Below, piece after piece: positions 16,449 to 24,168 of a stretch of 64,000 nucleotides of DNA. The notes beneath the pieces are model-generated. The model ran no database searches and was not told where the DNA came from. It saw only the letters and a list, made by a program, of their open reading frames with translations. Numbering within the stretch: the first letter of the stretch is position 1; each line of letters begins with the position of its first letter. Source of the DNA: Bacillota bacterium (GTDB taxonomy: Bacteria > Bacillota > Clostridia > Oscillospirales > Ruminococcaceae); NCBI GenBank assembly GCA_023439835.1, contig JAEXUW010000021.1, positions 1-64,000 on the forward strand, given 5' to 3'. The position numbers and the translations under genes are program-made.

Positions 16449-18554
16449 TTAATCAAATAACTTTGCTACGCGCTCATTGACCGATTGTTCAAGCGTAGTA
16501 AAGCGTTCTTCCAGTTCTTCGCTGGGGGTAGGCTGCTGATATTTATAAAAATAGCGGGTAAACGGGATCTCCGCGCCGGTCTTGATAACCGGCTTTTTCT
16601 TGCTCAAATCTTCCTCAAAGAATGCTTTTGCATCGGGGATATGTGGCAGGACTTCTCTCGCCATATAGGTGTCAATGTCTTCCTGGTATTTAACGATTTC
16701 AGTATCCTTCGATTCTTTGTCATAGATGATTTCACCCTTCTTATCACGCTGAATTTCAGCGTTCTTATCCATGACGGAAAGACCATCCGCAATTCTCTCA
16801 ATCAACTTTTTGTCTGTGGTAGTGGAAGAAAGCGCTTTTGTCAGTACAGGCAGAAACGCAGCCGGGGAGAGGTAGACTTTCTCAGAAACAGCGGCATCCA
16901 GTGCCGCGACGACGCCATCAAACACAGGCTTGTTGTTCTGATAATCCTCCAGCTTTTTTACATCCTTGCCGGACAGCTCTTCTTCGGAATTTTCCAGTTC
17001 GCTGACTTTGCCCTCGTCATATAAAGAACTGAGCGCGCCTTTGGAAAGCATCTGTTGGATGCGTTCTTTCGTTATGGCGTAGCTGCGCTGCAGCGGCTGC
17101 ATCACTGTATATTCACGGTAGATGAATTCTTCATTATCATAAATTTTGCACAACTCATTTTCTTTAAAATCCGCATACAGTCGAGTAATAACAGAACGGT
17201 CTTCCGGGGAAATTTCGTTTCTCTTATTGCCGAGTGCCTTACGAAGCTTATGATAAATGCTGGAAGCGTCAATAAGTTGAATATTTCCCTTGCGCTCGGC
17301 ACGTTTGTTTTTCGACAGTACCCAAATATATGTAGCGATACCGGTATTGTAAAAGAGGTCGGTTGGCAACGCAATAATCGCTTCAATCAAGTCACTTTGC
17401 AGCAGCCAGCGGCGAATCTGGCTTTCGCCGGATGCAGTACCACCAGAAAACAGAGGACTGCCATTTTGAATGATGGCTGCACGTCCGTTATGCTTGTCCA
17501 TTTTATCGATTGCAGATTGCAAAAACAGCATCTGCATATCACCGGTACCAGGAAGCCCAGCGCCCCAGCGCCCGTCAAATCCCTTTTTATATTCTTCGTT
17601 TACAGCATTCTCAACGCCCTCGGCAGCGTCCTTGCCGCCCCATGCCGTACCGAACGGCGGATTTTCGAGCACGAAGCGCATCTCCGTACCCTTAAAGCGA
17701 TCATCTATCATGGTGTCCTGATAACAGATGTTCTCGGAGTTCTGCCCTTTGATGAGCATCTCGGCAAGACACATGGCATAGGATTCAGGGTTGATTTCCT
17801 GCCCAAAAAGCCGGACGTCTGCGGAGGGGTTATAACGCTTGATGAAATTGTAGCCGGTGGAAAGCATACCGCCTGTGCCACAGGCTTGGTCGAGTATCGT
17901 AATAACCTTGCCATCATCAAATATGTCGTCGCAGCCCTCTGCCAGCAGAATATTAACCATCGTTTTGATGATATCTCTGCCAGTGTAGTGGTCACCAGCC
18001 TCGGCATTTTCAGAGAACTTACGGATAAGCTCTTCGAAAATATATCCCATTTTCACGTTGTCAATGGTACGCGGATCTAGGTCAAGCTCCGAAAACGCCT
18101 TGACGACACTGAGCAGACGATTGTTCTTATCCATCTTGTCGATTTGCTTATAGAAATCAAGACCCTTTTCCGCAGAGAGCAGGATTTCCTGTACGTTGGG
18201 AGAAAAGCCTTGAATATAGCTTTTAAAGTTGGCTGCGATGTGATCTGCATCATTTACCAACTCTGCAAGGTCGTACCCGCTGGTATTGTAAAACTGAAAG
18301 CCGGAAATGCGATACATTGCCTTTGCCGGATAGGTCGGGTCAGCGTTAAATTTATCGACGACCGCTTTTTTTGTATGCGCAAGGGCGCACTCAAAACGGC
18401 GGATGATAGTCATCGGAATGATGACATCCTTATATTTGTCACTCTGGTACGGACCACGCAGTTTGTTTGCGATAGACCAGATAAAGTTTACTTCTGTGGA
18501 AACATCAATGGGGCTGTCGTCCCACATTGCATCTATTGCTTGTTTATCAACCAT
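16449..18554 (-). CDS. hsdM: type I restriction-modification methyltransferase subunit M
   Basis: 701 aa. N6-adenine methyltransferase motif I appears as LDQACGTGGM (about 221-230), with Gln where many HsdM proteins have Pro, and the catalytic motif IV as NPPF (298-301). The N-terminal VNFIWSIANKLRGPY helical domain and AGDHYTGRDII fit HsdM. The protein is longer than many HsdMs because of an extended C-terminal region (about 480-701) with coiled-coil character. It methylates adenine at the HsdS-defined site and forms M2S. A GGAGGAAC site precedes the ATG. It follows the AAA ATPase gene after 66 bp. Confidence 0.93.
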   Translation of the reverse strand: MVDKQAIDAMWDDSPIDVSTEVNFIWSIANKLRGPYQSDKYKDVIIPMTIIRRFECALAHTKKAVVDKFNADPTYPAKAMYRISGFQFYNTSGYDLAELVNDADHIAANFKSYIQGFSPNVQEILLSAEKGLDFYKQIDKMDKNNRLLSVVKAFSELDLDPRTIDNVKMGYIFEELIRKFSENAEAGDHYTGRDIIKTMVNILLAEGCDDIFDDGKVITILDQACGTGGMLSTGYNFIKRYNPSADVRLFGQEINPESYAMCLAEMLIKGQNSENICYQDTMIDDRFKGTEMRFVLENPPFGTAWGGKDAAEGVENAVNEEYKKGFDGRWGAGLPGTGDMQMLFLQSAIDKMDKHNGRAAIIQNGSPLFSGGTASGESQIRRWLLQSDLIEAIIALPTDLFYNTGIATYIWVLSKNKRAERKGNIQLIDASSIYHKLRKALGNKRNEISPEDRSVITRLYADFKENELCKIYDNEEFIYREYTVMQPLQRSYAITKERIQQMLSKGALSSLYDEGKVSELENSEEELSGKDVKKLEDYQNNKPVFDGVVAALDAAVSEKVYLSPAAFLPVLTKALSSTTTDKKLIERIADGLSVMDKNAEIQRDKKGEIIYDKESKDTEIVKYQEDIDTYMAREVLPHIPDAKAFFEEDLSKKKPVIKTGAEIPFTRYFYKYQQPTPSEELEERFTTLEQSVNERVAKLFD

Positions 18555-18620
18555 AATAGTTCCTCCGTTCAGGCGCGTGCCTGTTTAATTTTGTATTAAC
18601 GGCTGTCCCATAAGAAGGAC

Positions 18621-20897
18621 TTACGCCTCTATGCCCATCATCATATTGTAATGCTGTTCCTGATGCAGCGATTTAAAGATGAGCTTGAACACCGATTTAT
18701 ACTGCTCGGCATCGACACAATCCTCAACATAATTCAAGCCATCACTGATGCCCTGCGGATTGTTGATATATGTCAGCATTGCCGAAGCAAGCTGATATTT
18801 CTCGTAGTCCGGCTTACCACCTTCTACGGGCGTTACGAATTTATCTTTATTATCATCCAGAACGAGCTTGCGGATGTTCGTCCCTTCATAACCGCAAAGC
18901 TGCAGGAAGTAGTATTCAAGAATACGACGGATTACATTGAGCAAAGGTATGGTAGATTTCAGTGCTCGGAATTCGTCCCACAGCGCCGCGTAGGAATTTT
19001 GAACCGGGTTATAGTTTTCTCTTTCAGTCGGACTGCTTTCGCTCTCGCGGTCACAAAGCTTGACCGTAGATACATTATCAGTTTTATGTATCATATAAAA
19101 CGAAACGCTCTTGTAACGGCCGACCTGACGATATGTAATTTCTCTATGGAAGTACACATTGTGCGTGAGGATAAATATCTGTTTGATGTAGTCGCCCTGA
19201 ACGGTTTGTCCGCGATAATCGGTATTGTTATAGCAGACCTCGACCATTTCACGAATGATGGCACTGACAATAAACAGAGTATTGCTGTCCATACTGGAAA
19301 CCGGGTCATCAATAACCACAATTTTGTCTTTTACTTCATCGCTGCTGTGACTGCCGCGAACAAGATTATAGAAATATAGAAAAGCTATAAAATTGCGCTC
19401 GCCCTCACTCAGCTTTACTGCGATACTTCCATCTTCACGGATAACCTCATAAACATTCGGAGTATCTTTCTTTTCACGAAGGCTGAAGCCTTGGAAGCCG
19501 GAATCTTTCAGAAGAGCATTTATGCTGGCAATGGCGGCTTGCGTATTCACCACCTGCTTGTTAAGTTCTGCAATCTCTCCTGTCGCTGCATTGAAAGCAC
19601 GGCGGGCAGCGGTTGCTTTGGATGTCAGTTCATCGGCTTCTTTTTGTAACTTAACCTGTTCTGCCTTATATTTTGCTACATCCGCACTCAGCATAAAAGC
19701 AAGAAGCTCCCACACTTGATTTACTGAGGATGTCTTTTTTGCCTTTTTGTCGTTCACGACATCGTTGTTTGCATTTATTTGACGATTGATTTCGTCAATA
19801 AGCGTACCAATTTCGATAAGCAGCGAATCCGTATCCTCGAGAGCCACAACAGACGTAGGTTCTTTCACCTTTCCGGCGATGCGTTGCTTGTTGATTTCGA
19901 TGCTGCTTTTCAACAGTGCTATTTTGTCTTTGTATTCCGTCACGTCAACGGTTGCAAGCACATCCTGTAAATTTGCTTGCAGCGTGTCTAAAATGGCATC
20001 TGTTTCACGGGTGTAAGTAGCTTGAAAATCCGAAATATCGTTAATGTCCTGCTGATATTGAGCATCAAAGCAAGCGGCAATTTCTTCATCGAAGCCATCT
20101 GGCAGCTTCTGCTGGCAGAAAGGACACTTTCCATCAGCTCCTGCAACGTAGTGGTCATGACCTTGCCGTACCCAGTCAGTGGCATGGAGTGCTTTCATAA
20201 ATTTAGTGAATGATGATTCGCTGCTGCTGACGATAGCCTTGTCCATAAGGTCTTTTCCGGGTAACTTTCCATATGTAGTGGAACTGCCTGCTCTGGAGAA
20301 AAGCTTATATACTCTTGCAGAGGTATCAAATGCAATATCATACATCTTCTTTAGAGCGGTTAAATCGTGCTCCGCCGGGGTTGGAACGGCTAAAACGGCA
20401 TCAGCAAACAAATTTATTCGTTTTTTACCCTTCATGGCCTCATCAAAAGTTTCTCTTACAGTCTTTGTTTTGCTCCAGCAAGCATTTTGTAAAGAACTTA
20501 ATGATGTGGCCATCTCATCCCGCTTGCCGCCTGCCGCAGTAGTCAGTGTGCGATACTGCTCATCAAACGAGGCTCTGTCAGCGGTTTTCTGCTCAACTTG
20601 CTTTTGAATCTCTATATTCGTATCACATACGGTAAACACACCTGCGAGATTCCCGTAATTTTGCAGATTGCTATTAATGAAGTCTTGGTCATAAACCAAG
20701 ATATCGTAGTCTGCGGCGGATTTTCCATCCTGCCAATCCAAGGTGGTATCAGAGCCGATAGCCTGCGCTATTGTTGATTTTCCGGCACCGTTTCTCCCAT
20801 AGAAAAAATTGATAAAGGTTGGCTCAACCACGTCTCCGTTGAAGGTGGGGGTATTGAGCGTTATTTTTTTGATTGCGGATGGCATTTTGGGGGTCAT
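18621..20897 (-). CDS. PrrC/RloC-like AAA_13 ATPase, candidate anticodon nuclease
   Basis: 758 aa. An ABC-type ATPase split by coiled coil: Walker A GRNGAGKS (34-41), a CPFC pair (258-261) recalling the RloC zinc hook, signature LSEGE (496-500) and Walker B VVIDDP (527-532), then ILTHNVYFH. In the C-terminal part, RRILEYYF (657-664) provides an Arg and Glu four residues apart (R657, E661), the spacing of the PrrC/RloC nuclease residues. H745 and H749 could supply the histidine, but that is uncertain. PrrC-type proteins cut tRNA anticodons when a linked type I R-M system is inhibited, and this gene directly precedes hsdM. A DNA-linked nuclease-free ATPase is the alternative. Confidence 0.8.
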   Translation of the reverse strand: MTPKMPSAIKKITLNTPTFNGDVVEPTFINFFYGRNGAGKSTIAQAIGSDTTLDWQDGKSAADYDILVYDQDFINSNLQNYGNLAGVFTVCDTNIEIQKQVEQKTADRASFDEQYRTLTTAAGGKRDEMATSLSSLQNACWSKTKTVRETFDEAMKGKKRINLFADAVLAVPTPAEHDLTALKKMYDIAFDTSARVYKLFSRAGSSTTYGKLPGKDLMDKAIVSSSESSFTKFMKALHATDWVRQGHDHYVAGADGKCPFCQQKLPDGFDEEIAACFDAQYQQDINDISDFQATYTRETDAILDTLQANLQDVLATVDVTEYKDKIALLKSSIEINKQRIAGKVKEPTSVVALEDTDSLLIEIGTLIDEINRQINANNDVVNDKKAKKTSSVNQVWELLAFMLSADVAKYKAEQVKLQKEADELTSKATAARRAFNAATGEIAELNKQVVNTQAAIASINALLKDSGFQGFSLREKKDTPNVYEVIREDGSIAVKLSEGERNFIAFLYFYNLVRGSHSSDEVKDKIVVIDDPVSSMDSNTLFIVSAIIREMVEVCYNNTDYRGQTVQGDYIKQIFILTHNVYFHREITYRQVGRYKSVSFYMIHKTDNVSTVKLCDRESESSPTERENYNPVQNSYAALWDEFRALKSTIPLLNVIRRILEYYFLQLCGYEGTNIRKLVLDDNKDKFVTPVEGGKPDYEKYQLASAMLTYINNPQGISDGLNYVEDCVDAEQYKSVFKLIFKSLHQEQHYNMMMGIEA

Positions 20898-20954
20898 AAT
20901 TTTTCTCCTTCCACCGAGATTGGTCGGTATTTACGTAATATGATTTATTGCCTG

Positions 20955-21155
20955 TTAATCTTTGATTTTTCCTTTTCGTACCCATTCATCAACTTCGGAA
21001 ATTTTGAACTTGTATCTCTTTCCAGCTTTGTTGATGGGGAGTTTTCCCTCCCGCATCCATGTGCGGACGGTGTCCTTGCTCACGCTGAGATATTCAGCAA
21101 TATCCTCAAGGTTTACCCATTTTTCAGGAACACTGTTTTCCTTCTCGCTACTCAT
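20955..21155 (-). CDS. excisionase-family (MerR-like) HTH DNA-binding protein
   Basis: 66 aa. A winged HTH typical of excisionase-family domains: VNLEDIAEYLSVSKDTVRTW followed by MREGKLPINKAGKRYKFKISEVDEWV. Proteins of this kind either steer excision or regulate neighbouring genes. Here it lies inside the defence block, 57 bp upstream of the PrrC-like gene and far from the recombinases, so local regulation is at least as likely as excision control. The ribosome-binding site is GGAGG. Confidence 0.8.
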   Translation of the reverse strand: MSSEKENSVPEKWVNLEDIAEYLSVSKDTVRTWMREGKLPINKAGKRYKFKISEVDEWVRKGKIKD

Positions 21156-21203
21156 ATTGAACCTCCATAATGTGTATATCGCGTTTCCGTACGGCTATTT
21201 ATC

Positions 21204-21830
21204 TTAAAGGAGTGCGTCTATGCCTGCATTACGCAGTTTTTCGATAATATTTATCCGCTTAATTGTCCAATGCGTACTGTCGAATTCGTTGAACGCCGAA
21301 GCACAGTCAATAGAAATTTCAAAAGCAAGTTCATTCAATCGGCTCTGGGGTATTGCATACAGCAGATGAAAAGACACCCTAATACCGTTGTCCTGAATGC
21401 TAATATCATTAACAAATCCAAGGTATGCTTCTTGATTCCCACCCGCACAACAATACTGGTGGTTTTTGCCTGCGAATATAGCTGGGAAAGTTTTTATTGC
21501 TGCAATGGCATCCATATCGAGCTTTGCATACAAGGCTTTCAATTCTGGCGTTATACTTTCAGTTAATGCACACTTCTTCGGTACAATGAAATATCCTCCA
21601 GTAAATGTTTCATCACCAATAACGAACAGATTATAATAATCCTCATTTATAGTCCGTCTTGTTGGTAGTGTTACACCGTTTGCCTGGACAACAGGAATAT
21701 AAACGCTTTTCATGTTTACCACATTTGCTTGGGCAATCAGTGTGTTTCCATCGCCAGGTAGAGTTATATTTGTCGATGCGCCGCTTGACGGAAGGATGGC
21801 CGATGAGATCGGCTGAAGTTTTTCACTCAT
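21204..21830 (-). CDS. uncharacterised 208-aa protein, second gene of a coupled pair
   Basis: Not recognised. It is a soluble protein, polar at the N-terminus, with mixed beta/alpha segments (SVYIPVVQANGVTLPTRR, TFTGGYFIVPKKCALT, GKNHQYCCAGGNQEAYLGFV, DIALIKRL-like end WTIKRINIIEKLRNAG). It contains a CC pair. The ATG lies 8 bases inside the stop region of the 310-aa gene upstream, and that gene carries the GGAGGG ribosome-binding site, so the two are made together. Its position in a block of proven defence families suggests a defence role; the mechanism is unknown. Confidence 0.65.
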   Translation of the reverse strand: MSEKLQPISSAILPSSGASTNITLPGDGNTLIAQANVVNMKSVYIPVVQANGVTLPTRRTINEDYYNLFVIGDETFTGGYFIVPKKCALTESITPELKALYAKLDMDAIAAIKTFPAIFAGKNHQYCCAGGNQEAYLGFVNDISIQDNGIRVSFHLLYAIPQSRLNELAFEISIDCASAFNEFDSTHWTIKRINIIEKLRNAGIDALL

Positions 21831-22755
21831 CTTTTTGCCCTCCGTTTTTAATATTTACTGTATCTACGTGATTATAGAAACTGTTGTTATTGCCGGATAC
21901 GTTGAAATTGAAGAATGTCGGATTGTTGTTTATAACCTGCTGCGTCAAGTTGGATGCGGCAGGTCCTTTTTCTGTCGATTGCTCCTCGCTACGAGGTTCA
22001 TCACTTGTTAGAGGCTCGTCCACTAAGGGGTCATCAACAATTTCGTCATCTGCATTTTCTTCAAAAGGCTCATGATAGGTTAACGTGATATTCCTTGTTA
22101 TGAGTTTTGCAAGGTTGCCCTTATATTCACGCTTGCCACCACCGGTTGACGGACACCATAAATCGATGGTTTCCTTGCCAAAAGCGTTCTTTTCCGAACG
22201 GGTTACTGCGAAATGCCAAACGCCTAATAAAAATGATTGTAAGCAAACACCTGTTGCTTTGAGAAGGTCGGATTTTGTTATAGTATTTCCGCTTTCCAAA
22301 GCAAAGAAAGGTTGATTATCCCCGATGGAATCATCGACTTCAATCAAGGCTAAGAGTTCTTTAACAAAGCGCTCATCTTTTCTCATACTGCCTGTGTCAA
22401 CGAGCAAGTCTATAACCTTGCACATTTCAGCTAACACGGAAGGATAATTTTCTTTGATTCGCGCATTGAATGCAGTCAGTGCTGCATCATCACCAAAAGG
22501 GTAAATTGAGCCACCTTCATTCTTACATGTCTTGTATTCTGAAGTATTGCCGCTGACAGTGCTGTCGGCGTATACAAATATGCTCTTCCAATCAGGAACT
22601 ATCACCTTGGATAAGGCAAACAGAGCTATGGTTTCAGAATATGGCTCCGGATTCCCTGTATAGTATTCATTTGCTCCACACAAGGGCTTTCTTGCGCGCA
22701 AAAATAATGTGAAGAAAGTGCCGCCGCAAAGGCGCTGTTTTACTGTGTTTGTCAT
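21823..22755 (-). CDS. uncharacterised 310-aa protein with N-rich beta tail, first gene of a coupled pair
   Basis: Not recognised. The N-terminus has RLCGGTFFTLFLRARKP with nearby Cys. The middle is helical (AEMCKVIDLLVDTGSMRKDERFVKELLALI, LLKATGVCLQSFLLGVWHF). An acidic linker follows (about 230-265), and the tail NNNPTFFNFNVSGNNNSFY-NHVDTVNIKNG resembles Asn-rich beta tails that end several predicted conflict-system proteins. It is the first gene of the leftward block, with divergent phage genes starting 300 bp away. It overlaps the 208-aa gene by 8 bp. It may be a sensor or adaptor; no catalytic motif is clear. Confidence 0.65.
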   Translation of the reverse strand: MTNTVKQRLCGGTFFTLFLRARKPLCGANEYYTGNPEPYSETIALFALSKVIVPDWKSIFVYADSTVSGNTSEYKTCKNEGGSIYPFGDDAALTAFNARIKENYPSVLAEMCKVIDLLVDTGSMRKDERFVKELLALIEVDDSIGDNQPFFALESGNTITKSDLLKATGVCLQSFLLGVWHFAVTRSEKNAFGKETIDLWCPSTGGGKREYKGNLAKLITRNITLTYHEPFEENADDEIVDDPLVDEPLTSDEPRSEEQSTEKGPAASNLTQQVINNNPTFFNFNVSGNNNSFYNHVDTVNIKNGGQKDE

Positions 22756-22782
22756 AGCTTTTCACCATATTTTTCAAAAACC

Positions 22783-22837
22783 AACTCGGCGAACTCCAGC
22801 CAACTAAACGAAGTATGGCTGGCGAACTCGGCGAACT
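22783..22837. promoter_or_regulatory. operator-like structure: direct repeats flanking an inverted repeat
   Basis: AACTCGGCGAACT occurs at 22783-22795 and again at 22825-22837. Between them are the inverted arms CCAGCCA (22796-22802) and TGGCTGG (22816-22822). The structure lies 28 bp upstream of the first leftward defence gene, in the divergent gap between the defence block and the phage early genes. Control of one or both transcripts is plausible. The remainder of 22838-23055 is AT-rich, with a small ATTGC/GCAAT hairpin and the GGAGG of the next gene. Confidence 0.45.
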
Positions 22838-23055
22838 ATTTCATGTCCTTGTGAGGAATCGCAGGGGCATTTTTTGTTGCTCTTGTATGGCGGCTAAGAG
22901 AGAAAAACCAATTTTGTAATTCACTCTAAACACCGCTAAACCATTATATCGCATATTAACCCGAAAAACAATGGAATAAGTGTAAATTTTCACTAATTCT
23001 AAGAGATTTCCCCCCTGCGATTGCTCACGCAATTCAAATCACAGGAGGAAATCTT

Positions 23056-23559
23056 ATGAAAAACCAAGCAAACCAGAACCCAGACCGCGAGTACAAGGTC
23101 TATATCCCCAGCACCCACCAATTCATCCCGGTGACGAAGGAGTTCTACTATGAATACTACCGTCCCATCTGGCGCACACAGAAGCAAGCACAGAAACTTG
23201 GTCAGTGTATGTGTCCGAAAAGCAAGCTGTGGCGCTGCGATGGCTGCTGCCTCGACTGCCCGTATCACTCTTCTGGCAATGTATGGTCGCTTGAGTATGA
23301 GCAGGAGCTCATGGGGGACATGCGTGAAGACCCTAGTGCTGATATCGAATCCATCGTGACCGACAAAATCATACTGCAGCAGCTTTTCAAGCGTCTGGAC
23401 GAGCTCTTTCCGGAAGCCCGACGTATCGGAGAGCTTCGCATGGAGGGTATCTCGGAGCGTGACATTGCAGACATTCTTGGAATACCCCGCAGCACCTTCA
23501 GGTCTCGTCTTGAAAAGGTTGAAGCCCTGCTCCGCGAGGAGTATGGCGACATCCTGTAA
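23056..23559 (+). CDS. sigma-70 region 4-like HTH protein with cysteine cluster
   Basis: 167 aa. A cysteine-rich stretch near residues 55-72 (CMCPKSKLWRCDGCCLDC) may bind zinc. The C-terminal third is a sigma-factor region-4-like HTH: EGISERDIADILGIPRSTFR followed by SRLEKVEALLREEYG. Proteins of this type are frequent as the first early gene of Clostridia prophages and conjugative elements and probably regulate transcription. A GGAGGAAATCTT site precedes the ATG. A terminator follows directly at 23568, so the gene forms its own unit. Confidence 0.75.
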   Translation: MKNQANQNPDREYKVYIPSTHQFIPVTKEFYYEYYRPIWRTQKQAQKLGQCMCPKSKLWRCDGCCLDCPYHSSGNVWSLEYEQELMGDMREDPSADIESIVTDKIILQQLFKRLDELFPEARRIGELRMEGISERDIADILGIPRSTFRSRLEKVEALLREEYGDIL

Positions 23560-23567
23560 TTAGTCAT

Positions 23568-23606
23568 AATCTCCGGCTGCCCTAATACGGTGGTCGGAGA
23601 TTTTTT
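23568..23606 (+). terminator. intrinsic terminator after the sigma-like gene
   Basis: AATCTCCG (23568-23575) pairs with CGGAGATT (23595-23602), followed by a run of six T's. It starts 8 bp after the stop codon. Confidence 0.8.
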
Positions 23607-23702
23607 CAAAAAGTTTTTCGTATTTTCGTCCAAACAGGCTTTTTCGTTCCAGTGAGTTGTGAAAGCGATACACAACTGGCTTTCAGAACGGAGGTGAAAC
23701 GA

Positions 23703-23918
23703 ATGTATCAGGCCCAAACAAAATCCCAGAGCTGCACTGCGGACGAGGAACTCGTCGATGTTCTCACCGCAATCAGCGTCGTGTCCATGCGACTGGCAAA
23801 AAAACTGACCTTGCTGTCCACACAGAGTCAATCTATGAAAGGAGGAAAAACAGATGAGCAAAATGAGCGAGATAGCCGCAACCATCGAGGACCTGCGCAA
23901 TGCCGCTGCCACTATTAA
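23703..23918 (+). CDS. small conserved phage early protein
   Basis: 71 aa, not assignable. The N-terminal half, YQAQTKSQSCTADEELVDVL followed by TAISVVSMRLAKKLTLLS, looks like an amphipathic helix; the tail is basic and polar. ATG 23703 is chosen because GGAGGTGA precedes it; the frame extends 17 codons upstream without support. It is preceded by the repeated TTCGTCCAAA...TTCCAGT motif. It overlaps the next gene by 65 bp. Confidence 0.6.
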   Translation: MYQAQTKSQSCTADEELVDVLTAISVVSMRLAKKLTLLSTQSQSMKGGKTDEQNERDSRNHRGPAQCRCHY

Positions 23919-24168
23919 CGATGTCGCCAATTGGCTGGCAGAGCAATTCAGCAGCAATGAGCCTATACCTGAAAAGGCAACATTCCTTGAACCTGTACTT
24001 ACACTGGAAGCGGTCAGAGCTGTCCTTGCAGACAAGTCTCGTGCGGGCTTCACCGCTCAGATTCGCTCTCTGCTCCAGAAGTACGGTGCAAGTAAGCTGT
24101 CTGAGATAGACCCCACCCGGTACGGGGGGTTGCTTGCCGATGTGGAGGGATTGAACAATGCCACCTAA
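23854..24168 (+). CDS. conserved phage protein of unknown function (104 aa)
   Basis: Homologs are common at this early position in Clostridia prophages, but the function is not known. The product is mostly helical: an N-terminal IAATIEDLRNAAATINDVAN segment, a middle helix LEAVRAVLADKSRAGFTAQI and a C-terminal KYGASKLSEIDPTRYGGLLA part. That last part resembles the C-terminal region of small recombination accessory proteins. A strong AAAGGAGG site precedes ATG 23854. It overlaps the DUF2800 gene by 11 bp. Confidence 0.7.
   Translation: MSKMSEIAATIEDLRNAAATINDVANWLAEQFSSNEPIPEKATFLEPVLTLEAVRAVLADKSRAGFTAQIRSLLQKYGASKLSEIDPTRYGGLLADVEGLNNAT

Noticed and set aside
17055..18080. Long + strand open frame (341 codons) opposite hsdM
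   Set aside because: It lies entirely antisense to well-conserved hsdM codons, has no ribosome-binding site and its product is Cys/Arg-rich low-sense sequence; it is a shadow of codon bias.
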